Part shown: positions 1 through 6,030 of the stretch, piece by piece
Numbering within the stretch: the first letter of the stretch is position 1
Layout: every line of letters starts with the position of its first letter
Assembly (NCBI GenBank): GCA_030636765.1
Contig: DAOVWI010000067.1
Coordinates: 1-11,510, forward strand
From: Gemmatimonadales bacterium
GTDB taxonomy: Bacteria > Gemmatimonadota > Gemmatimonadetes > Palauibacterales > Palauibacteraceae
Direction: 5' to 3'
Length of the DNA stretch: 11,510 bases
Position numbers and translations under genes: made by a program
The notes under the pieces: generated by a model
What the model was told of the DNA's origin: nothing
The model's database searches: none
Seen by the model: only the letters and a program-made list of their open reading frames with translations

Positions 1-99
1 CACCGGCCGTGAAGCCCTGCGAGTAACATGCCGCCAAATCCAGGACAACGTAAGGGCCTTAGCAGGTCGCTGGAAAACCCTGGTGCGCCCGCATCCCGA

Positions 100-654
100 T
101 CAGAGGCGGGGCGTCGTGACGCCGGTTTGGCCCTGGTACTTTCCCTTCTTGTCCCGGTAGCTCACCTCGCAGACCTCGTCCGACTCGAAGAAGAGGACCT
201 GTGCGATCCCCTCGTTCGCGTATATGCGGGCCGGGAGGGGAGTCGTGTTGCTGATCTCGAGCGTAACGTAGCCCTCCCACTCCGGCTCGAAGGGCGTGAC
301 GTTCGTGATGATGCCGCACCGGGCGTACGTGCTCTTCCCGACACAGAGGGTCAGGACATTCCGTGGAATCCGGAAGTACTCCACGGAGCTCGCAAGGACG
401 AAGGAGTTGGGCGGGATGAGGCAGATATCACCCTCGTACTCCACGAAGGACCGATCGTCGAACGCCTTCGGGTCCACCACCGGGGCGAGGGCGTTATGGA
501 AGATCCGGAATTCATTCGCGACGCGCATGTCGTAGCCGTAGCTGCTCAAGCCGAAGGAGATAACACCCTTCCGGACCTGCTTCTCCTCGAACGGCTCGAT
601 CATTCCGTGCCCTCTGGCCATCTCACGGATCCAGCGATCGCTCTTGATGCTCAT
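100..654 (-). CDS. dcd: dCTP deaminase
   Basis: This gene encodes a cytosolic, homotrimeric-family enzyme that deaminates dCTP to dUTP, the first step toward dTMP in many bacteria. The 184-residue product reads end to end as Dcd. It has the SSYGYD motif at residues 37-42, the GKSTYAR segment at 106-112 (aligning with the E. coli Ser111/Arg115 region) and the catalytic-Glu motif VTLE with Glu133 (E. coli Glu138 equivalent). The C-terminal nucleotide-binding tail GKYQGQTGVT is at 171-180. The length is slightly below the roughly 188-193 residues usual for the family, and the tract before the catalytic Glu is two residues shorter than in E. coli, as in the Pseudomonas/Xanthomonas type (from memory). 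The start is supported by GGAGGG at complement(666..671), 11 bases upstream. It lies downstream of a decayed hydrolase gene on the same strand. A bifunctional dCTP deaminase/dUTPase is a less likely alternative. Confidence 0.96.
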   Translation of the reverse strand: MSIKSDRWIREMARGHGMIEPFEEKQVRKGVISFGLSSYGYDMRVANEFRIFHNALAPVVDPKAFDDRSFVEYEGDICLIPPNSFVLASSVEYFRIPRNVLTLCVGKSTYARCGIITNVTPFEPEWEGYVTLEISNTTPLPARIYANEGIAQVLFFESDEVCEVSYRDKKGKYQGQTGVTTPRL

Positions 655-665
655 GACTGAACAAA

Positions 666-671
666 CCCTCC
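666..671 (-). promoter_or_regulatory. Ribosome binding site of dcd
   Basis: GGAGGG on the minus strand lies 11 bases before the dcd ATG. It supports that ATG as the start. No convincing -10/-35 pair for dcd is visible between it and the upstream pseudogene. Confidence 0.6.
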
Positions 672-694
672 GTCGGGCATCGCGTAGGGGGGAG

Positions 695-1173
695 CTCCAG
701 CGCCCCAGCTACTTCATTAACCGCATCGGACACCAGGCCCGGTCATTCCTCCGGGGTTGAGTGGCCCACTCCGGCCGCCACCACGTACGCCGCCCCGACC
801 GCGCCAACCGGGCGGTTTCCCGCATGCCCGTGCGACGGTCTCGTGCGCCCGCGAGAACGAGAGCCGGGACTCGGTGCGACGGCATGCGGCGCTCGAGGAT
901 ATACCGGGCGATCGGTTTGCGAAAGCGCGAGAGCGCGTAGACCGCGATCCGGTGGCCTCCGGCCGCCGGCGCCTCCGAGTCGCCGTGTCCGGGAACGTCG
1001 GGCACGAGCGCGGTGAACCGGCCCTCGATCCGGCGGACGACGCCTTCCCAGTTCCGCCGGTTCGCGCTCACGTCATGCAGAAAGAGGACGGCTGGTCCGG
1101 AGCCAGACGGGGCGTTTTCGGTGGGTCGAGCGAGGGCTCGCGAAGGGGCTTCGGCCTTGCTTGACGGCCCCAT
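695..1173 (-). pseudogene. Decayed alpha/beta-hydrolase gene
   Basis: The minus-strand reading frame 709..1173 begins like an alpha/beta-fold hydrolase: a hydrophobic strand and oxyanion-region motif VLFLHDVSANRRNW (about residues 29-42), then the LVPDVPGHGDS strand and loop (about 56-66). It then jumps from VYALSRF straight to a C-terminal-type strand, VPALVLAGARDR (about 102-113). The central part with the nucleophile elbow (G-x-S-x-G) and cap, roughly 100-150 codons, is absent. Beyond that, the catalytic-His segment AAYVVAAGVGHSTPEE is readable only in a shifted frame, with the His codon at complement(761..763). It meets a TGA at complement(743..745), after which the same frame continues family-like (PGLVSDAVNEVAGALE) to about 695. 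So I see one large deletion, one frameshift near complement(785..815) and one nonsense codon. Only about 160 codons remain where the family usually has 250-300. Its former substrate cannot be told. Confidence 0.8.
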
Positions 1174-1190
1174 CCGAGGTCGGCTATTAT
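1161..1190 (+). promoter_or_regulatory. Probable sigma70-type promoter of the nuo operon
   Basis: TTGACG (1161-1166) and TATTAT (1185-1190) each match the -35/-10 consensus at 5 of 6 positions and are separated by 18 bases. The AT-rich -10 stands out in a high-GC region. Transcription would start near 1197, giving a leader of about 49 bases before nuoA. The -35 and part of the spacer lie inside the first codons of the hydrolase remnant on the opposite strand. This is inferred from sequence only; promoters of this taxon may differ. Confidence 0.55.
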
Positions 1191-1202
1191 CGCCGCTGTC
1201 AA

Positions 1203-1216
1203 GTGAAGGTTTTCAC
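1203..1216. repeat. Short inverted repeat in the nuoA leader
   Basis: GTGAA-GGTT-TTCAC is a perfect 5-base inverted repeat with a 4-base centre, just downstream of the predicted transcription start. It could be an operator half-site pair or a small leader hairpin, but it is short enough to be chance. It does not match the FNR (TTGAT-N4-ATCAA) pattern. Confidence 0.25.
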
Positions 1217-1245
1217 AAGGGCTCGCTTCCCCCGACCGCGGCCGC

Positions 1246-1602
1246 ATGACGGACTCCTATCTCGGGATCGTGTTTGTCGGCGTTGTGGGCATCCTCAACG
1301 CCGTCGTCATAGTAGGGCTCACCCATCTTGTGGGGTCGACGCGCTCGACCACCGCCAAGAGCGGCGCGTACGAGTCCGGAATGCCGCCGCTCGGCGGCAC
1401 GAGGCAACGCATTTCGGTCAGCTTCTACATCGTCGCGATGCTGTTCATCGTCTTCGATATCGAGACGATCTTCCTCCTCCCCTGGGCGGTCGTGTTCCGA
1501 AGCCTTCCCCTCGGCGGATTCCTCGCCATGGTGATGTTCCTCGGCGTGCTCGGCGTCGGCCTCACATACGCCTGGAAGAAAGGGGCCCTCGAGTGGGACT
1601 GA
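1246..1602 (+). CDS. nuoA: NADH-quinone oxidoreductase subunit A
   Basis: NuoA (ND3/Nqo7 family) is a small membrane subunit at the junction of the membrane and peripheral arms of complex I, next to the quinone chamber. The 118-residue product is of normal length with three hydrophobic segments (about 5-27, 59-82 and 89-108). The long loop between the first two carries the family motif YESGMPPLGG (42-51). The second helix holds the conserved acidic pair in FDIE (Asp71, Glu73). The Ser in YESG, where many homologues have Cys, also occurs in Thermus (from memory) and is not a defect. It is the first gene of the operon. ATG 1246 is the only usual start after the in-frame stop at 1204-1206, yet no good Shine-Dalgarno sequence lies just before it (nearest AAGG at 1217-1220). 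Confidence 0.97.
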   Translation: MTDSYLGIVFVGVVGILNAVVIVGLTHLVGSTRSTTAKSGAYESGMPPLGGTRQRISVSFYIVAMLFIVFDIETIFLLPWAVVFRSLPLGGFLAMVMFLGVLGVGLTYAWKKGALEWD

Positions 1603-1623
1603 GCCCGACGAGAGCGGCCCCAC

Positions 1624-2316
1624 ATGCCTGAGTCTCGAACGTCGCTCCCGATCGCCGGCAGCGAGCGGCTCGACACCGGAGTGCCGAGGAGCTGGCTCAC
1701 CACGAAGGTGGACTACGTGGTCAACTGGGCGCGCCGCAACTCGCTGTGGCCGATGCCGTTCGGGACCGCGTGCTGCGCGATCGAGATGATGGCCTCGGCA
1801 GCTTCAAAGTACGACATCGCGCGCTTCGGCATGGAGCGCATGTCGTTCAGCCCGCGCCAGGCCGATCTCATGATCGTGGCGGGTCGCGTCAGCTACAAGC
1901 TGGCCCCCGTCCTGCGGAAGATTTGGGATCAGATGCCCCAGCCGAAATGGTGCATCTCGATGGGGGCGTGCGCGAGCTCGGGTGGCATGTTCGACAACTA
2001 CACCATCGTCCAGGGGATCGACACGATCATTCCAGTCGACGTCTACGTGCCCGGCTGCCCTCCACGGCCCGAAGGGCTCATTTACGGGCTCATGATGATC
2101 CAGGAGAAGATCAAGGGAGAGACGCTCAGCAACCCGACGTCCCGGGCGGAGCCATCGGATGCCGTCGGTCGACCGAACCTTCCGCCGGAGGTGATCGAAC
2201 TCGTCGCCCAACCCTTCGGCAACTCCACCAAGCAGAACCGCGGCAGCGGGCTGGCCGGCACGTCCGCCGTAGCGAGACCGGCCGATCGTCTTGAACGTCT
2301 CCTCGAACACTCCTGA
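1624..2316 (+). CDS. nuoB: NADH-quinone oxidoreductase subunit B
   Basis: NuoB (PSST/Nqo6 family) carries cluster N2, the [4Fe-4S] centre that hands electrons to quinone. The four expected ligands are present: the adjacent pair Cys50-Cys51 in GTACCAIEMM, Cys116 in SMGACASSGG and Cys145 in VPGCPPRPE. Other conserved stretches include RFGMERMSFSPRQADLMIV at 67-85. The conserved core ends near residue 165. The remaining roughly 65 residues (Pro/Ser/Arg-rich, ending RLERLLEHS) form a C-terminal extension with no motif I recognise. ATG 1624 lies 21 bp after nuoA with only weak purine-rich sequence upstream. The core begins at about residue 20, so a later start is unlikely. Confidence 0.97.
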   Translation: MPESRTSLPIAGSERLDTGVPRSWLTTKVDYVVNWARRNSLWPMPFGTACCAIEMMASAASKYDIARFGMERMSFSPRQADLMIVAGRVSYKLAPVLRKIWDQMPQPKWCISMGACASSGGMFDNYTIVQGIDTIIPVDVYVPGCPPRPEGLIYGLMMIQEKIKGETLSNPTSRAEPSDAVGRPNLPPEVIELVAQPFGNSTKQNRGSGLAGTSAVARPADRLERLLEHS

Positions 2317-2326
2317 CACCTCAAGA

Positions 2327-4183
2327 ATGACAGAAGCGATCAGCGCGGGCGCTTCACCGCCGCTCGTCATCGGGGCGCGGCAGGCAAGCGGAGGCCCCGA
2401 GGGCGATCCCTCGGTCGGCGCTCTACATGCCGAATTCGGCGATGCCGTGCGCGGTGTTGGATCGGACGCGATCGGCGTTCCCGTCGTGAGCGTCGATCCG
2501 ACGCGGGCTTTCGACATCCTGCGCTACCTGAAGGAGGACGCCGGGCAGGCATACGACTTCCTCGCCGACCTGACGGCCGTTGACCTGGGAGGTGGGAGCC
2601 CGCTCCGTCTGTGGTACCAGCTCTGGTCGATGCGTCACGGACGGCAGCTTCGCCTGGAGGCCGAGCTTCCGCTGGACGACCTCGAGATCGCCAGCGTCAC
2701 GCCCTTGTGGGATTCGGCCGACTGGATGGAGCGGGAGGCGTACGACATGTTCGGAGTGACTTTCCGTGGGCACGCCGACCTCCGACGCATCCTCATGCCC
2801 GAGAACTACGAGGAGGGCTTCCCGCTGCGGAAGGACTTCCCGCTGCGGGGCCGCTTTAGCCGAGCCGAGCAGACGCGCCGGGCGCTCTCCCGGGATCTGG
2901 AAGATCTGTACTCGCGGGAAGAGCTGGAGATGGCTGGCGTCCTCCCGGGCAGCGAGCTCCGCGACGTCCCGCCGGACCGGCGGCCCGAACAGGTGGCCGG
3001 GCGGGTCGATCACCTGGAGGGGGAGCGTATGCTCCTCAACCTCGGCCCACAGCACCCCGCCACGCACGGCGTTCTGCGGCTGGTCCTGGAGCTGGACGGC
3101 GAGCGGATCATCCGCTGCATTCCACACATCGGCTACCTGCACACGGGCTTCGAGAAGACGTGCGAGTACCGGGAGTGGAACCAGATCGTCCCGTACACGG
3201 ACCGGATGGACTACCTCTCGCCGATGCTCTACAACATCGGTTACGCGCTGGCCGTAGAAAGCCTGCTGGGAATCGAGATCACCCCACGCTGCCGAGCCGT
3301 CCGGGTGCTTCTCAGCGAGCTGAACCGCATCCTGGGCCACCTGCTGTGGCTCGGAACCACCGCCATCGACCTCGGAGCCTTCTCCGTATTCCTCTATACG
3401 TTCGAGGAGCGCGAGCGCATCTACAACCTGCACGAGGCCTACTGCGGCGCGCGCCTGACAACCTCGGTCACACGGGTGGGTGGCATGCTCGCGGATCTGC
3501 CAGTCGGTTGGGTGGAGGCCGTCCGGTACTTCGTCGAAACGTTCCCGCACACGCTCTACGAGGTGGACCGCCTGCTCACTCGGAACGCGATCTGGATCGC
3601 GCGGCAGCAGGACATCGGGGTGATCGGTCCCGAGGACGCGGTGAGCTTCGGGCTCACCGGCCCCAACCTCCGGGCCAGCGGTGTCCCGTACGACGTGCGA
3701 AAGGCCCGACCGTATCTCGGCTACGACGAGTACGAGTTCGACGTCCCCGTCGGGGAGCACGGCGATAGCTACGATCGGTACCTGGTGCGATTCGAGGAGA
3801 TGCGGCAGAGCATCCGGATTCTGCAGCAGGTGCTGGCCATGCTGCCGGATGGTCCGATCAACATCGACGACCCCTCGATCATCCTGCCGCCGAAGAGCGA
3901 GGCGATGGGGTCGATCGACGCGATGATCGCGCACTTCAAGCTTGTCATGGAAGGGCTCACGGTCCCGCCGGGCGAGGTGTGGTACTCGATCGAGAGCTCC
4001 AAGGGAGAGCTCGGGTTCGGACTCGTGTCCGACGGCGGGACGAAGCCGGTTCGCTGCCGCTTCCGGGGACCGTGCTTCATCAACCTCGCGGCCCTCCCGC
4101 TGCTGGTGGAGGGCGGCCTAGTGGCGGACGTTCTCGCTGTGAATGCCAGCCTGGATATCGTGCTGGGTGAGATCGACCGATGA
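2327..4183 (+). CDS. nuoCD: NADH-quinone oxidoreductase fused subunit C/D
   Basis: A single 618-residue protein joins NuoC (30 kDa) and NuoD (49 kDa), two peripheral-arm subunits around the quinone site. The NuoC part spans about residues 30-172 and ends in the family signature EREAYDMFGVTFRGHADLRR (135-154) followed by FPLRKDFPL (165-173). A charged linker (about 174-230) leads to NuoD. There I see LNLGPQHPATHG (237-248, with His243 and His247), the quinone-pocket Tyr306 in YNIGYALAVE, ELNRILGHLLWLGT (331-344), GPNLRASGVPYDVRKA (445-460) and ESSKGELG (556-563). His247 and Tyr306 match the quinone-contacting residues in Thermus Nqo4. ATG 2327, 10 bp after nuoB, is chosen. An in-frame TTG at 2291 inside nuoB would add 12 unconserved residues. 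The total length is close to E. coli NuoCD. Confidence 0.96.
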   Translation: MTEAISAGASPPLVIGARQASGGPEGDPSVGALHAEFGDAVRGVGSDAIGVPVVSVDPTRAFDILRYLKEDAGQAYDFLADLTAVDLGGGSPLRLWYQLWSMRHGRQLRLEAELPLDDLEIASVTPLWDSADWMEREAYDMFGVTFRGHADLRRILMPENYEEGFPLRKDFPLRGRFSRAEQTRRALSRDLEDLYSREELEMAGVLPGSELRDVPPDRRPEQVAGRVDHLEGERMLLNLGPQHPATHGVLRLVLELDGERIIRCIPHIGYLHTGFEKTCEYREWNQIVPYTDRMDYLSPMLYNIGYALAVESLLGIEITPRCRAVRVLLSELNRILGHLLWLGTTAIDLGAFSVFLYTFEERERIYNLHEAYCGARLTTSVTRVGGMLADLPVGWVEAVRYFVETFPHTLYEVDRLLTRNAIWIARQQDIGVIGPEDAVSFGLTGPNLRASGVPYDVRKARPYLGYDEYEFDVPVGEHGDSYDRYLVRFEEMRQSIRILQQVLAMLPDGPINIDDPSIILPPKSEAMGSIDAMIAHFKLVMEGLTVPPGEVWYSIESSKGELGFGLVSDGGTKPVRCRFRGPCFINLAALPLLVEGGLVADVLAVNASLDIVLGEIDR

Positions 4184-4734
4184 GCCGGCGCATCCATCCC
4201 TCCGTGGCTGGCGCCCAGCCCTTCCAGCTCGCCGAGCGTGATCCCGAAGCGCCCCTCTTCGAGAGCGCCGAGGGCCAGGAGCGGCTGCAGGCGGTTCTCA
4301 GTCGCTATCCGACCAAGCGAGCGGCTCTGCTTCCGCTCCTCGGTTACGCCAACGAGCTGCATGGATGGGTGTCGACGCAGGACATGGAGAGCATCGCCGA
4401 GAGGCTCGAGCTCACGCCCGCCTACGTCTGGTCGGTGGCGTCCTTCTACACCATGTACAACAAGCACCCGACCGGGCGGCACTTCATCCAGGTATGCACG
4501 AACATCTCGTGCCACCTGAACGGCGCTCAGCGCGTCCTGGAGCGCTTCCTCGAGGAGACGGGCACACGTCCCGGCGAGACCTCGGAGGATGGTCGTCACA
4601 CGGTCATCGAGGCCGAGTGTCTCGGTGCGTGCGGCTTCGCGACAGCCGTGCAGATCAACGACGAGTACCACGAGAACGTGACGCCGGAACGGGTACCGCA
4701 GATCCTGGCGGGCCTGGACGGGAACGGGAGCTGA
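4180..4734 (+). CDS. nuoE: NADH-quinone oxidoreductase subunit E
   Basis: NuoE (24 kDa/Nqo2 family) is a thioredoxin-fold subunit of the NADH module holding the off-path [2Fe-2S] cluster N1a. Its four ligands are clear: Cys106 and Cys111 in CTNISC, and Cys147 and Cys151 in ECLGAC. The N-terminal helical bundle is recognised by SRYPTKRAALLPLL (41-54) and the VASFYTMY segment (86-93). The 184 residues include an unconserved N-terminal lead of about 30. The ATG overlaps the nuoCD stop as ATGA, so translation is probably coupled. The preceding nuoCD end has only a poor Shine-Dalgarno match, which fits coupling. Confidence 0.97.
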   Translation: MSRRIHPSVAGAQPFQLAERDPEAPLFESAEGQERLQAVLSRYPTKRAALLPLLGYANELHGWVSTQDMESIAERLELTPAYVWSVASFYTMYNKHPTGRHFIQVCTNISCHLNGAQRVLERFLEETGTRPGETSEDGRHTVIEAECLGACGFATAVQINDEYHENVTPERVPQILAGLDGNGS

Positions 4735-4740
4735 GGGAGC

Positions 4741-6030
4741 GTGGCCTACCCGTACCGAGACGATCGCGAGACGACGACACTGCTCTCCCGTTACATGGGC
4801 GAGCCGGAAGCGCGCACCCTCGACGGGTGGCTGGAGCGCGGAGGATACGAGGCGCTCGGAATGGCGCTCGAAATGAAGCCCGACGAGATCACCGAGATCG
4901 TGAAGGAATCCGGTCTGCGCGGGCGAGGCGGGGCCGGCTTCCCGACGGGAATGAAGTGGGGCTTCATGCCGAAGGAGAACGGCCGGGAGCACTATCTGTG
5001 CTGCAACGCGGATGAGAGCGAGCCCGGCGCGTTCAAGGACCGCGAGATCATGCGATGGACGCCCCACCTGATGATCGAGGGCTGCCTGATCGCCGCCCGA
5101 GCCATCCGCGCCGAGCACGTCTATATCTACATCCGCGGCGAGTTCTTTCCGGTCGTTCGAGTCCTCAATCAGGCGGTCGTCGAGGCGTACGAAGCGGGCT
5201 ATATCGGGAGGAGCGTGCTGGGTAGTGGGTGGAGTTGCGACATCACCGTCCACCTCGGGGCCGGGGCCTACATCGCCGGCGAGGAGACGGGGCTCATGTC
5301 CTGGCTGATGGGGGGGCGGGCGGAGCCGTGGATGAAGCCGCCGTTCCCGGCCGCACGCGGCATCTTCGGAGCTCCGACCACCGTCAACAACGTGGAGACG
5401 CTCGCCAGCGTGCCCGGGATCGTGGCCAACGGGTCCGCCTGGTACCGGCAGTGGGGCAGCGACAAGAGCTCGGGGACGAAGCTGTGGTGCTGCTCCGGCC
5501 ACCTGGTCAAGCCCGGCAACTACGAGCTCGAGCTCGGTGTGCCGCTCAGCGAGATCATCTACGATGTCTGCGGGGGCGCGCCGGATGGAAGGCGCGTGCG
5601 AGCGGTGATCCCGGGCGGTTCCTCGACGGCTCTTCTCACGGCTGACGAGCTGGATTGCGAAACGACGTACGAGGGGATGCAGGCGGCCGGCAGCGCGCTT
5701 GGCACGGCCTCACCGATCGTGATGGATGAGAGCACCTGCCTGCTCTCCGCCATGCGGCGGATCGCTCAGTTCTACGCCCACGAGTCGTGTGGACAGTGCG
5801 TGCAGTGCCGCGAGGGCACGGAGTGGATCGCCAAGATCCTCCGCCGGATCGAGGACGGCGACGGAGCGATGAAGGACATCGACACCTTGTACGACCTCTG
5901 CGAGCAGCTCACCGGCCGCACGATCTGCGTGCTTGCGGACAGCGTCGTCTTTCCGCTCCGTTCCTCGCTGGACAAGTTCCGCGACGAGTACGAGAGCCAC
6001 ATTCAGCAGGACGCGTGTACCGCAACGTGA
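4741..6030 (+). CDS. nuoF: NADH-quinone oxidoreductase subunit F (NADH-binding)
   Basis: NuoF (51 kDa/Nqo1 family) oxidises NADH, passing electrons through FMN to [4Fe-4S] cluster N3. The 429-residue product has the FMN/NADH loop GRGGAGFPTGMKW (61-73), CNADESEPGAFKDR (88-101), the GEET motif with Glu181-Glu182, KPPFPA (199-204) and TVNNVETL (214-221). The N3 ligands are Cys350, Cys353 and Cys356 in SCGQCVQCREG, plus Cys396 in TICVLAD. The segment after GEET reads LMSWLMGGRAEPW (185-197), where homologues usually have an SLEG-type sequence, so a normally acidic position is Met. The start is GTG, 6 bp after nuoE, with GGGAG at 4726-4730 and GAGGGAG at 4733-4739 upstream. ATG 4795 would cut into conserved sequence and lacks a Shine-Dalgarno. 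Confidence 0.97.
   Translation: MAYPYRDDRETTTLLSRYMGEPEARTLDGWLERGGYEALGMALEMKPDEITEIVKESGLRGRGGAGFPTGMKWGFMPKENGREHYLCCNADESEPGAFKDREIMRWTPHLMIEGCLIAARAIRAEHVYIYIRGEFFPVVRVLNQAVVEAYEAGYIGRSVLGSGWSCDITVHLGAGAYIAGEETGLMSWLMGGRAEPWMKPPFPAARGIFGAPTTVNNVETLASVPGIVANGSAWYRQWGSDKSSGTKLWCCSGHLVKPGNYELELGVPLSEIIYDVCGGAPDGRRVRAVIPGGSSTALLTADELDCETTYEGMQAAGSALGTASPIVMDESTCLLSAMRRIAQFYAHESCGQCVQCREGTEWIAKILRRIEDGDGAMKDIDTLYDLCEQLTGRTICVLADSVVFPLRSSLDKFRDEYESHIQQDACTAT

Noticed and set aside
51..61. Palindrome TAAGGGCCTTA downstream of dcd as a terminator
   Set aside because: Its stem is only five base pairs with no loop to speak of and no following T tract.
757..1164. Plus-strand open frame between dcd and nuoA
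   Set aside because: It is the shadow of the hydrolase remnant on the other strand and has no recognisable protein features.
1197..1202. Perfect TTGACA on the minus strand as a -35 for the hydrolase/dcd side
   Set aside because: No -10-like hexamer occurs 16-18 bases downstream on that strand.
2291..2326. TTG start for nuoCD inside nuoB
   Set aside because: It adds 12 unconserved residues and overlaps nuoB. ATG 2327 lies 10 bp after the nuoB stop.
2423..3934. 503-codon open frame on the minus strand
   Set aside because: It is antisense to nuoCD, whose frame shows full family conservation. The translation is biased as expected for a high-GC shadow frame.
3769..5502. 577-codon open frame on the minus strand
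   Set aside because: It lies opposite nuoCD, nuoE and nuoF and spans three real genes. No recognisable domain; long antisense frames are common at this GC content.
5787..6026. 80-codon upstream extension of nuoG
   Set aside because: It lies in a wrong frame of conserved nuoF sequence and is Arg-rich and unlike NuoG. GTG 6027 gives the usual N-terminus and a GTGA overlap.
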